A stretch of 64,000 nt of DNA. It comes from an uncultured beta proteobacterium. GTDB lineage: Bacteria > Pseudomonadota > Gammaproteobacteria > Burkholderiales > Burkholderiaceae. The stretch is from contig CAIQHU010000185.1 in the NCBI GenBank assembly GCA_903871735.1, forward strand, positions 34,144 to 98,143. Direction: 5' to 3'. Positions 45,176 through 54,029 of the stretch are shown here, piece after piece. The position numbers and the translations under genes are program-made. Each line of letters opens with the position of its first letter. Position 1 is the stretch's first letter. The notes beneath the pieces were generated by a model. That model worked only from the letters and a program-made list of their open reading frames with translations. It had not been told where the DNA came from and ran no database searches.

Positions 45176-46147
45176 CTAATCTAATTTCACATTGGTACTT
45201 CGGATAATTTTTCCCCAGCGCTCTATTTCTGCAACGGTAAAGGCGGCAAACTCTTCTGGGGTAGACGTGATTGGTGCACCACCAAGCCCATCAAATCGTT
45301 TGAGTACGAGCGGGTCAGTACACGCCGTAACAATATCTTTATTAATTTTTCGAATAATTTCTTTCGGGGTACCTTTCGGGGCATAAAAACCTGTCCAAGT
45401 CCAAATTTGGAAGCCAGCTAACCCAGCTTCGATTGCCGAGGGCACTTTCGGAATCAGGTTATCCCTGGTGGGCAGACTCACTGCAAGGCCACGCATTTTC
45501 CCACCATCGATTTGCAAGCGTCCATTGGTTGTGTCGATGGTCATGAAGCTTAGCAGACCAGACAGAAGGTCCGGGAATGCCTGTGGATTACTTTTGTAGC
45601 CAATGGCACGGGCTGAGGCTTGCGCTTGTTGTAAATATAGTTCAGAGGCAATTCTAGCGGGCAATGAGCCAGCGCCAAAACTATGCTTATCTGGCTCAGA
45701 TTGAAGAAGTGCAGTTAAGTCGCCGAGTGTTTTAATAGGCGAGTCAGCGCGCACGAGGACCACAAAAGATAATTTTCCAAACAAAGAGATTGCTTCAAAA
45801 TCCTCAATAGGTCGATAGGGTAATTTGGGGTAGAGCGCTGGATTAACAGCATGCGTCATAGCAGAGGTTAAAAACAGATGGTGACCATCTGGTTTAGATC
45901 TGGCGGCTGCTTCTGCACCTGGAATGCCATTACCACCCCCACGATTATCAATTGTGACGGCTTGGCCCCACATTTGGGAGAGCTTTGCGGCGATTACTCG
46001 GCCGGTAATATCTGTGGCTGCTCCTGCGGGAAATGGTACGATAATATTGACTCTAGACTCAGGCCAAGTTTGCCCGAATGACGCATTGGGTAAAACTAAT
46101 CCAAGGCTACTAGTTACTAGGCCTTTGTTAAAAAGACGTCGGTCCAA
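45176..46147 (-). CDS. Bug/TctC-family periplasmic solute-binding protein with Tat-like leader
   Basis: 323 aa. The N-terminus MDRRLFNKGLVTSSLGLVLP carries a twin-arginine-like motif and a short hydrophobic core ending NASFGQT, then WPESRVNIIVPFPAGAATDI and the Bug domain. The start is TTG, supported by GGAG 7 bases upstream; no ATG is available in frame. It is coupled to the TauD-family gene. The ligand is unknown, perhaps the dioxygenase substrate. Confidence 0.9.
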   Translation of the reverse strand: MDRRLFNKGLVTSSLGLVLPNASFGQTWPESRVNIIVPFPAGAATDITGRVIAAKLSQMWGQAVTIDNRGGGNGIPGAEAAARSKPDGHHLFLTSAMTHAVNPALYPKLPYRPIEDFEAISLFGKLSFVVLVRADSPIKTLGDLTALLQSEPDKHSFGAGSLPARIASELYLQQAQASARAIGYKSNPQAFPDLLSGLLSFMTIDTTNGRLQIDGGKMRGLAVSLPTRDNLIPKVPSAIEAGLAGFQIWTWTGFYAPKGTPKEIIRKINKDIVTACTDPLVLKRFDGLGGAPITSTPEEFAAFTVAEIERWGKIIRSTNVKLD

Positions 46148-46177
46148 AATGATCTCCGGTTGTTATCCACTACTGGA

Positions 46178-46240
46178 TTAACTACAGCATTAACTACTGC
46201 ATATTATTTTTATCATGGCGGTTGACGGTATCTTTGACAA
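46178..46240 (-). promoter_or_regulatory. Candidate promoter and short tandem repeat before the Bug-TauD operon
   Basis: On the minus strand TTGTCA (46235-46240) and CATGAT (46212-46217) are 17 bases apart. Downstream of this, TTAACTACAGCA and TTAACTACTGCA (46178-46201 as read on the plus strand) form a two-unit 12-base tandem repeat that could be a regulator site. No regulator gene is adjacent. The rest of 46148-46308 shows nothing. Confidence 0.3.
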
Positions 46241-46308
46241 CCATTTGCACCTTCAGGTTAGTCAGAACTGCAGGAATTGTCAAGAAGTCCTACAAGGGGC
46301 GCCTGGCT

Positions 46309-46863
46309 TTAGGCTGAAGGATTAACTTCATCTATCGGTGACTTGGGTAGTTGTATTAGGCGGGTTTTGGCAAGGCGATCAGCTAGAGACTGTTTTCCAA
46401 GTTGATTATTTTGATCGAGTAGGCAAGTCAACGGCCAGAAAAAGAGAGCCATGACAAATAGCAGTTCTAACGTGGGCCAGTTGCCCATGGGGTATCCGAG
46501 AAGCAATTTATAAGCGCCATAGATGATAACTGCTGGAATCAGCCAGAGCGAACCAATCGCAAAGCGAATCAGAGCTTGTGAGCGATTTAAATGCTTGCCA
46601 GATAAGTTAACCATTTTGACTCTCCAAGTCTGCATAGCGAGGGTTTGTCCCGTATTTGTCCAGTACCAAACAAAGTAGAGCCCAAATAACAAGTAGACAT
46701 GCCCAAAAGCTAGCCAAGGTGGGACTTGGATTTCGAGCATGACTCCAAGGGCAAGTGATGGCACTAGGTAGCCTAGAGCCCAAACTCCCAAGAGCATGAG
46801 CATTTCATAAAGACCCACACAAATTCTGCGACGAATACTAGGTGCTACGAGGATATTTTCCAA
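46309..46863 (-). CDS. RDD family membrane protein
   Basis: 184 aa, about four membrane helices. The family RxxD-type features appear as APSIRRRICVGLYEMLML at the start (arginines, but no clean D), GQTLAMQTWRVKMV in the middle, and QSLADRLAKTRLI at the end. Function is unknown for most members. The start seems to be TTG 46863, since no ATG is available; no clear Shine-Dalgarno. It is last in the sigma factor module, 11 bases after DUF3106. Confidence 0.82.
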   Translation of the reverse strand: MENILVAPSIRRRICVGLYEMLMLLGVWALGYLVPSLALGVMLEIQVPPWLAFGHVYLLFGLYFVWYWTNTGQTLAMQTWRVKMVNLSGKHLNRSQALIRFAIGSLWLIPAVIIYGAYKLLLGYPMGNWPTLELLFVMALFFWPLTCLLDQNNQLGKQSLADRLAKTRLIQLPKSPIDEVNPSA

Positions 46864-46874
46864 GGAGTAACAAC

Positions 46875-47351
46875 TTAATTGGGTTTTAAGGAAGGGGCGT
46901 TAACTAGTGAGGGTTTTTTTTGTTTCGAGTTGGCCTCGTCTGCTAACTGTTTTTTTTCTTCAGGAGATAGCTGTTGATAAGCTTCCCAGGCTTCGGCTTT
47001 TTTTTCATTTGGGATAGATTGACTTTTGATGAAATTTGCTCGGGCAGTCCGGCGTTCCTTGATAGATAGTTTAGACCAGTCTAACATTCGGATTTTTAAG
47101 CGTTCTTTTTCCGTATCTGAAAACTGATCATACCGATTTGCCAGTTGGGCCCATTTCGATTTTTGCTCGGGAGTTAGGCTTGCCCAGTCCTCCTCCAGTG
47201 AGGCTAGGACTTCTTTTTGGGGAGTTGAAAGTTCTGCCCAGCCAGGTGCTTTGGAGCCAATCGCATTGACAGAAGAAGATTGGGCATAGGCCAAATGTGC
47301 TATGGGGGTAGAGAGAAGCCCAGTTAATAATAAAATAGTTAATAATTTCAT
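46875..47351 (-). CDS. DUF3106 family exported protein
   Basis: Signal peptide (residues 1-23, cut after AYA) followed by repeated short units of the kind LSTPQKEVLASLEEDW, LTPEQKSKWAQLANRY, FSDTEKERLKIRMLDW and LSPEEKKQLADEA: helical repeats with W, L and acidic residues and a lysine-rich end. This is the DUF3106 pattern common in Burkholderiales. It is probably periplasmic; the repeats slightly recall CpxP/Spy-type LTxxQ helices, but that link is speculative. Confidence 0.82.
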   Translation of the reverse strand: MKLLTILLLTGLLSTPIAHLAYAQSSSVNAIGSKAPGWAELSTPQKEVLASLEEDWASLTPEQKSKWAQLANRYDQFSDTEKERLKIRMLDWSKLSIKERRTARANFIKSQSIPNEKKAEAWEAYQQLSPEEKKQLADEANSKQKKPSLVNAPSLKPN

Positions 47352-47440
47352 ATACTTATATCGGTTCGCGAAGTTTTAATACCGATCTACTTGAACCGTT
47401 GAGCATACTGCAATGGTTTAGGGCAAGCAGATAGGCCAAT

Positions 47441-47965
47441 CTACTGATTCAGGCTTGGGTCAGGCACTTTTTCACGACTTTTTTCAGTTGAGTTAGAAAC
47501 TGCAGCCGGGTCATCTTGCTCATTCGCTTTTTCTGCACGGGCAAGCATATTTTTTAAGAATAGCTTAAAGCCATCATCGGCATAGGCATCTGGAGGCACT
47601 GAGTCGCTCAAAATGGCCGCATCAACTTCGACAATATCACTCAAACGGGCTTGTTGTTGCCAATCAGCAATTAAAAAGACTGTTACACAGATAAGTAATA
47701 GGGTACCTAGCCAATTAAAGGATTCGTAATTCATATTGAAAAATCCAGTAGAAAGAGTTTGGCTCGATTTTTTTTGCACAGAAAGTGCTTTTTCTCTTGA
47801 TTTTTCAAGGTTTTGTAACACCTTAGGAGAAAGGTGGGCCAATTCTTTATCGAGTGAGCGAGCCACTGTCTTGCCAATTTGGTCGATTAATAGGTCATTC
47901 ATGCTGTTTTTCTGAGCAAAATGCGGATTTATCGCGGTAGACGGGTTTTGATTTAAGGTATTCAT
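47441..47965 (-). CDS. DUF3619 family membrane protein, possible sigma-factor partner
   Basis: 174 aa. A cytoplasmic N-terminal region (about 1-82) with IGKTVARSLDKELAHLSPKVL is followed by one membrane helix (about 83-100, NWLGTLLLICVTVFLIADW) and an acidic periplasmic tail. It sits right after the ECF sigma gene, the position of an anti-sigma factor, and the single-pass topology fits one. No known anti-sigma domain motif is visible, so that role is only a proposal. Confidence 0.8.
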   Translation of the reverse strand: MNTLNQNPSTAINPHFAQKNSMNDLLIDQIGKTVARSLDKELAHLSPKVLQNLEKSREKALSVQKKSSQTLSTGFFNMNYESFNWLGTLLLICVTVFLIADWQQQARLSDIVEVDAAILSDSVPPDAYADDGFKLFLKNMLARAEKANEQDDPAAVSNSTEKSREKVPDPSLNQ

Positions 47966-48035
47966 CGATTATTCGCTTCTTTTTAGGGTGAGGCTTAAAG
48001 GTAAAACATCAATTCAATTGATTAGAAATTACAAT

Positions 48036-48602
48036 TTAAAAACTAATTCCAAGCTTTTTTAATGCTAAGGCCAAAGTATGACAAGCTCGAGAACAATGTG
48101 TTTTAACACTTCCTTCACTACAACCCATCGCCGAGGCTGTCTCAGAAATATCTAACTCCTCCCAATAACGCATGAGGAAGGCTTCGCGTTGACGATTTGG
48201 TAACTTTTCTATTTCTTTTTCTAATATTGTTGATAATTCCATTCTTTCAAGCTGTTTTGATGACTCTTGCCCAAAACTAGAGGTCTCTGGATTTTCCAAG
48301 AAGTCTTCTGGGTGAGCATCCTCATCCGCATCATTTTTTTTAAACTTAGAGAATAGCGTAACCCAAGTGTTTCTGACCTTTTGCCGTCTAAACCAGTCCT
48401 TGGTGCAGTTTTGCACAATTCTTGTGAAAAGTAATGGTAATTCTTCAATATTTTTATCGCCATAACTTTGCGAGAGTTTAATCATGGCATCTTGCACGAT
48501 ATCTAAAGCCGTATCCTCATCGCGAACCGCGTAAAGAACTTGCTTAAAAGCGCGCTTTTCACTAGATTTGAGAAAGTCAGAAAGTTCTTTTGCAGAAGCC
48601 AT
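48036..48602 (-). CDS. ECF-type RNA polymerase sigma factor
   Basis: 188 aa. Region 2 is seen in RAFKQVLYAVRDEDTALDIVQDAMIKL, with LFTRIVQNCTKDWFRRQKVRN for 2.3-2.4; region 4 in LPNRQREAFLMRYWEELDISETASAMGCSEG (family-like helix-turn-helix) with SVKTHCSRACHTL. Regions 2 and 4 are joined by an acidic linker (DADEDAHPEDFLENPE). It heads a minus-strand run sigma - DUF3619 - DUF3106 - RDD and is divergent from ilvI. Confidence 0.92.
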   Translation of the reverse strand: MASAKELSDFLKSSEKRAFKQVLYAVRDEDTALDIVQDAMIKLSQSYGDKNIEELPLLFTRIVQNCTKDWFRRQKVRNTWVTLFSKFKKNDADEDAHPEDFLENPETSSFGQESSKQLERMELSTILEKEIEKLPNRQREAFLMRYWEELDISETASAMGCSEGSVKTHCSRACHTLALALKKLGISF

Positions 48603-48659
48603 GATTGAATTTTAAACACCAAACCAATATTTTTGTTCAATAAAAGACTTGAAATGTAA

Positions 48660-48800
48660 TATAATTTAAAGTTCGCTTGTCCGAAACCTTTTAAAAGAAG
48701 GGTTTGAATCCGCAAGCATAGCCGCACGAAGTCACGCCACAAGCTGGGCAGAGAGCAGACCAACCAATTTTTTGCCGAAAATTGCAAAGGACTATAAGAA
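48660..48800 (+). promoter_or_regulatory. Promoter -10 and structured leader of the ilvI operon
   Basis: A consensus TATAAT lies at 48660-48665 with a weak -35. Transcription from about 48672 gives a leader of roughly 130 bases. It has no Ile/Val/Leu-rich leader peptide. It includes an AAACCTT...AAGGGTTT stem near 48690-48712 around the palindrome CTTTTAAAAG and a run of GC-rich short segments to 48770. Betaproteobacterial acetolactate synthase genes are reported to have conserved RNA leaders, so this may be one. Confidence 0.45.
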
Positions 48801-50606
48801 ATGAATACTGTCAATGAAGTTGTAAATACATCGTTTAAGTCAAACGAGCAACTAGCACCCAATCCAGCGTCAAATTCTGAAGCGCCATCTTCTGCCCAAA
48901 TAATTGGTGCCGAAATTTTGGTTCGAGCTTTAGCTGAGGAGGGGGTTGAATACGTCTGGGGTTACCCTGGTGGTTCGGTTTTATATATATATGACGAAAT
49001 TCACAAACAAGAAAAATTCGAGCATATTTTAGTGCGTCATGAGCAGGGTGCTGTGCACGCTGCTGATGGCTTTGCACGTGCTTCTGGCAAAGTGGGCGTT
49101 GCTTTAGTTACGTCTGGCCCGGGAGTAACAAATGCTGTTACCGGCATTGCTACGGCCTATATGGACTCAGTACCACTTGTAGTGATTACTGGCAACGTGC
49201 CTTCGCACATGATTGGCGAGGACGCTTTTCAGGAGTGTGACACTGTTGGTATTACTCGGCCAATTGTCAAACATAATTTTTTAGTAAAAGATGTAAAAGA
49301 CTTAGCATTGACGATAAAAAAAGCCTTTCACATTGCTCAAACTGGTCGGCCTGGGCCTGTGGTCATCGATATTCCCAAAGATATTTCTTTTCACAAAGCC
49401 GTTTATGAATATCCAAAAGAAATTGAAATGCGTTCGTATAACCCGGTACTACGGGGGCATTCTGGCCAAATTCGTAAAGCCATTCAGTTGTTGCTAGATG
49501 CGAAGCGCCCATATATTTATAGTGGTGGGGGCGTTATTTTGGCAAATGCTGCATCGCAACTCAAGGAATTTGCTGAATTATTAGGTTATCCGGTTACCAA
49601 TACTTTAATGGGTCTCGGTGGGTTTCCTGGTTCCAATCCTCAGTTTGTTGGGATGCTTGGTATGCATGGCACTTATGAAGCCAATATGGCGATGCAACAT
49701 GCAGATGTAGTGATCGCGATTGGGGCGCGCTTTGATGACCGTGTGATTGGCAATCCTCAGCATTATATGAGTGTGCCACGCAAGGTAATTCACGTGGATA
49801 TTGATCCATCGGTGATTTCCAAAAGAGTCCACGCTGACGTGCCGATTGTTGGCAATCTCAAGGACGTTTTGACAGAGATGACGGCACAGATTCGCTCGAT
49901 GGGGGCTATTAAAAACCAGTCCGACGTTCAAATTTGGTGGCAGCAAATTAAAGAATGGCAAAAAACAGATTGCTTGAAATATGATCGCCAGTCTGAAATC
50001 GTCAAACCACAATATGTCGTTGAAAAGTTATATGAATTGACTGGTGGAGACGCATTCATTTGCTCGGATGTAGGGCAGCATCAAATGTGGGCAGCGCAGT
50101 TTTATAAATTCAACAAGCCCAGAAGATGGATTAATTCCGGTGGACTAGGCACCATGGGGGTTGGGTTGCCTTATGCGATGGGAATTAAAAAAGCCTTTCC
50201 TAATGAAGAAGTGTGTACGATTACTGGCGAGGGGTCGATTCAAATGTGCAGTCAGGAGTTGTCGACCTGTTTGCAATATGACACGCCGATTAAGATCATT
50301 TCCCTCAATAATCGGTATTTAGGAATGGTCAGACAATGGCAGGAGTTAAGTTACAGTAAGAGATACTCCCATTCTTATATGGATTCCTTACCCGATTTTG
50401 TGAAGTTAGCCGAAGCCTATGGTCATGTCGGGATGCGGATTGAAAAAACTGCAGACGTCGAGGGGGCTTTGCGTGAGGCCTTGAAATTAAAAAAACGTAC
50501 AGTCTTCATGGATTTTCAGACTGACCCAACAGAGAACGTTTGGCCGATGGTTGAAGCCGGCAAGGGAATTACAGAAATGTTGCTTGGTGGGGAGAATGAT
50601 GAATGA
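48801..50606 (+). CDS. ilvI: Acetolactate synthase large (catalytic) subunit
   Basis: ThDP enzyme for the first common step of valine, leucine and isoleucine synthesis. GAEILVRALAEEGVEYVWGY opens the PYR domain, with the catalytic glutamate in ILVRHEQGAVHAADG; the FAD-binding middle contains IGARFDDRVIGNP; the ThDP motif begins GEGSIQMCSQELSTC and ends near NNRYLGMVRQWQ. An additional N-terminal stretch of about 33 polar residues precedes the domain. ATGA overlaps ilvH by 4 bases. Confidence 0.96.
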   Translation: MNTVNEVVNTSFKSNEQLAPNPASNSEAPSSAQIIGAEILVRALAEEGVEYVWGYPGGSVLYIYDEIHKQEKFEHILVRHEQGAVHAADGFARASGKVGVALVTSGPGVTNAVTGIATAYMDSVPLVVITGNVPSHMIGEDAFQECDTVGITRPIVKHNFLVKDVKDLALTIKKAFHIAQTGRPGPVVIDIPKDISFHKAVYEYPKEIEMRSYNPVLRGHSGQIRKAIQLLLDAKRPYIYSGGGVILANAASQLKEFAELLGYPVTNTLMGLGGFPGSNPQFVGMLGMHGTYEANMAMQHADVVIAIGARFDDRVIGNPQHYMSVPRKVIHVDIDPSVISKRVHADVPIVGNLKDVLTEMTAQIRSMGAIKNQSDVQIWWQQIKEWQKTDCLKYDRQSEIVKPQYVVEKLYELTGGDAFICSDVGQHQMWAAQFYKFNKPRRWINSGGLGTMGVGLPYAMGIKKAFPNEEVCTITGEGSIQMCSQELSTCLQYDTPIKIISLNNRYLGMVRQWQELSYSKRYSHSYMDSLPDFVKLAEAYGHVGMRIEKTADVEGALREALKLKKRTVFMDFQTDPTENVWPMVEAGKGITEMLLGGENDE

Positions 50607-51094
50607 GGCATATTATTTCGGTTTTGTTAGAAAATGAGCCTGGAGCCTTATCAAGGGTAGTTGGATTATTTTCTGCGCGCGGTTACAACATCGAAAGTTT
50701 GACTGTCGCCCCAACTGAAGACTCCTCGTTATCACGTATGACAATAGTGACGACTGGTTCTGATGAGGTCATTGAGCAGATCACGAAGCATTTAAACCGC
50801 TTAGTTGAAGTTGTTAAGGTCTATGATTTGAGTGAAGGCTTGCATATTGAGCGCGAATTGATGCTTATTAAAGTTCGAGCAGTTGGAAAAGAGCGCGAGG
50901 AAATGAAGCGAACGACTGATATTTTCAGGGGGCGGGTAATTGACGTAACGGATAAAAGTTATACGATTGAGTTAACGGGTGACTCGGCTAAGCTAGATGC
51001 TTTTATTGAAGCAATTGATCAAGCATCCATCTTGGAAACCGTTCGAACGGGTGCCTCTGGAGTAGGTCGAGGCGAGAGAGTTTTACGGGTTTAG
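50603..51094 (+). CDS. ilvH: Acetolactate synthase small (regulatory) subunit
   Basis: 163 aa with an N-terminal ACT domain, RHIISVLLENEPGALSRVVG, FSARGYNIESLTVAPTED and a C-terminal ALS regulatory domain (RELMLIKVRAVGKEREEM). The ACT domain binds valine for feedback inhibition and stimulates the catalytic subunit. It is translationally coupled to ilvI. It ends 72 bases before ilvC. Confidence 0.96.
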   Translation: MRHIISVLLENEPGALSRVVGLFSARGYNIESLTVAPTEDSSLSRMTIVTTGSDEVIEQITKHLNRLVEVVKVYDLSEGLHIERELMLIKVRAVGKEREEMKRTTDIFRGRVIDVTDKSYTIELTGDSAKLDAFIEAIDQASILETVRTGASGVGRGERVLRV

Positions 51095-52183
<1,089 letters not shown>

Positions 52184-52214
52184 TTGGAGTCAAGTTTGAA
52201 AAATAAAGGTAGCC

Positions 52215-52865
52215 ATGACATATAACCACCCACTAATTGCGCGCGAAGGTTGGCCTTATTTAGCAGGTATTGGGGCAGTAACCTTGCTTGTGCAAAGCCT
52301 GGGCGGGTTTATTTTTGCATGGCCCTTTTGGTTGATCTTTCTATTTGTTTTACAGTTCTTTCGAGACCCTCCACGACTAGTACCCTTAGCAGAAAATGCT
52401 GTTTTAGCTCCAGCTGATGGCCGAATTGTTGTGGTGGAAAAGACGACCGATCCATATGCTGATCGTCAAGCTTTAAAGATTAGCATCTTTATGAATGTTT
52501 TTAATGTGCATTCAAATCGTATTGCTGTAAATGGTCGGATAAAAAAAATTCAGTACTTCGAGGGAAAGTTTGTTAACGCTGACTTAGATAAAGCATCTAC
52601 TGAAAATGAGCGGAATGCGATCGTACTCGAGGCCAATGGGCATGACATTACATTAGTTCAAGTTGCTGGGCTCATTGCTAGGCGAATTCTTTGTTACGTG
52701 CGGGTTGGTGATCAGGTAAAAAAAGGCGAGCGGTATGGTTTTATCCGTTTTGGATCGCGCGTTGATGTGTATTTGCCGCTAACTGCTGAGCCACTCGTCA
52801 CTGTAGGCGACCGTGTTAGTGCAACTTCAACGATCCTTGCCACTTTGCCCAACCTGGATGGTTAA
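52215..52865 (+). CDS. psd: Phosphatidylserine decarboxylase, short form
   Basis: Makes phosphatidylethanolamine. The 216-aa short type has two N-terminal membrane segments, [26 protein letters not shown] with the conserved histidine, and the self-cleavage site GS in [13 protein letters not shown], whose serine becomes the pyruvoyl cofactor. It is paired with pssA, the preceding step of the same pathway, starting 9 bases downstream, so both steps are made together. Confidence 0.95.
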   Translation: MTYNHPLIAREGWPYLAGIGAVTLLVQSLGGFIFAWPFWLIFLFVLQFFRDPPRLVPLAENAVLAPADGRIVVVEKTTDPYADRQALKISIFMNVFNVHSNRIAVNGRIKKIQYFEGKFVNADLDKASTENERNAIVLEANGHDITLVQVAGLIARRILCYVRVGDQVKKGERYGFIRFGSRVDVYLPLTAEPLVTVGDRVSATSTILATLPNLDG

Positions 52866-52874
52866 GGGTTGCTG

Positions 52875-53804
52875 ATGGCGCAATTTCGTAAAAATAGAAT
52901 TACCCGGCCAAAAGTTTTTAAGCAGGCCCGATTGCGTTCTTCTGAAAATGAATCAAGCAGGCTTTTGGATATTTCCGCTCCTCCAGAACCCTTAAAAGAG
53001 TTTTATCCAAAGCCGCGCAATAAGGCGATTTATTTACTACCGAATGCCTTTACGACAGCCGCCTTATTTTGTGGTTTTTTTGCGATAGTGCAAGCGATGA
53101 ACCAGCGCTGGGAAGTGGCCGCAATTGCCATATTTTGCTCGATGGTCTTAGATGGTATGGATGGACGAGTAGCCAGAATGACGCGCACGCAAAGCGCTTT
53201 TGGGGAGCAGTATGACTCGTTAGCTGACATGGTGTCATTCGGAGTTGCTCCAGCACTAGTAGCCTATGAGTGGACTTTAAAAGGGCTTGGGAAATGGGGT
53301 TGGTTAGCAGCATTTATATATTGCGCCGGGGCGGCACTGCGTTTAGCCCGTTTTAACATCATGACAGGAGAAGCCGATAAGCGTTTTTTCCAAGGTCTTC
53401 CAAGTCCGGCTGCTGCAGCAATTATCGCGGGTTTTGTTTGGTTAGCCGAGGATAATAAATTACCGGTTGCGAACCTAGCTATTCCTTGGACGATGTTCTT
53501 TTTGACAATTTATGCAGGTATTACGATGGTTTCGAATGTTCGGTTTTATAGTGGTAAGACTTTGGATATTCGCTATCACGTCCCTTTTGGAATGATGGTA
53601 CTTCTTATTTTGCTATTTGTTTTAGTGTCTAGTGATCCACCTTTGACACTTTTTGGATTATTTGTTTTATATGCCTTGTCTGGGTATGTCACATGGTTTT
53701 GGGGTATTTTGCCATTTAGTAAAAAAGTGGGCCGTACGAAGACTGCAATTACCCCTAAAGCTCCTTCGGACTCTGATGAAAAATTAGATGTAGTGAACAA
53801 GTGA
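52875..53804 (+). CDS. pssA: CDP-diacylglycerol-serine O-phosphatidyltransferase
   Basis: Membrane CDP-alcohol phosphatidyltransferase. The DG-x2-AR-x8-G-x3-D-x3-D signature is complete in DGMDGRVARMTRTQSAFGEQYDSLAD (split here: DGMDGRVAR, then GEQYDSLAD). About eight helices; a basic N-terminus of about 45 residues precedes helix 1. ATG 52875 has AAGGG 6 bases upstream; a TTG 6 bases earlier is less likely. The -35 of the leu leader promoter overlaps its stop codon. Confidence 0.95.
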   Translation: MAQFRKNRITRPKVFKQARLRSSENESSRLLDISAPPEPLKEFYPKPRNKAIYLLPNAFTTAALFCGFFAIVQAMNQRWEVAAIAIFCSMVLDGMDGRVARMTRTQSAFGEQYDSLADMVSFGVAPALVAYEWTLKGLGKWGWLAAFIYCAGAALRLARFNIMTGEADKRFFQGLPSPAAAAIIAGFVWLAEDNKLPVANLAIPWTMFFLTIYAGITMVSNVRFYSGKTLDIRYHVPFGMMVLLILLFVLVSSDPPLTLFGLFVLYALSGYVTWFWGILPFSKKVGRTKTAITPKAPSDSDEKLDVVNK

Positions 53805-53829
53805 CATAAAAATTAATTCGGTGTATAGT
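53801..53829 (+). promoter_or_regulatory. Promoter of the leucine leader and leuA
   Basis: GTGACA (53801-53806), 17-base spacer, TATAGT (53824-53829). Both hexamers are 5 of 6 matches to the sigma-70 consensus. Transcription should begin about 53836, at or next to the leader ATG, which would make the leader message leaderless. Confidence 0.62.
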
Positions 53830-53835
53830 ATTTAT

Positions 53836-53919
53836 ATGAAATTCAATAAGCAATTATTTTTAATACTAAACCTTCTGGCGCTGGATCATTTGACCGGGGC
53901 TAGAGATCGAGTTTGCTAA
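53836..53919 (+). CDS. leuL: leu operon leader peptide (attenuator peptide)
   Basis: 27 codons, ATG to TAA. Seven of the thirteen codons from 7 to 19 encode leucine (residues 7, 9, 11, 13, 14, 16, 19: TTA, TTA, CTA, CTT, CTG, CTG, TTG), with a peptide core QLFLILNLLALDHL. There is no Shine-Dalgarno, but the predicted transcription start lies at its first base. It precedes a strong terminator and leuA, the arrangement of leucine-sensing attenuation. Too short for ordinary gene callers. Confidence comes from the combination of leucine run, position and alternative RNA pairings. Confidence 0.85.
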   Translation: MKFNKQLFLILNLLALDHLTGARDRVC

Positions 53920-53959
53920 ACAGCATTTATTTAAAAAGACATACATAACGAATCTTACT

Positions 53960-53990
53960 AACCCCAGCCAAGTTGCTGGGGTTTTGTTTT
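53960..53990 (+). terminator. leuA attenuator (intrinsic terminator) with competing antiterminator
   Basis: AACCCCAGC (53960-53968) pairs with GCTGGGGTT (53975-53983), 6-base loop, followed by TTGTTTT: a textbook terminator, 40 bases before leuA. The competing arm GGGGCTAG (53896-53903), inside the leader peptide after its last leucine codon, can pair with CTAACCCC (53958-53965) with one mismatch and would dismantle the terminator stem. Confidence 0.88.
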
Positions 53991-54029
53991 ATATGAGTGA
54001 GTAAATTAAGCACAATTAGGAGAAAGAAG

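Noticed and set aside
46875..47351. DUF3106 as a true CpxP/Spy chaperone
   Set aside because: Helical repeats are only loosely similar and the two LTxxQ signature boxes are not clearly present, so no functional name was given.
48603..48800. Ile/Val/Leu leader peptide before ilvI
   Set aside because: Only very short frames (4 codons or fewer after an ATG) exist; none is rich in branched-chain codons.
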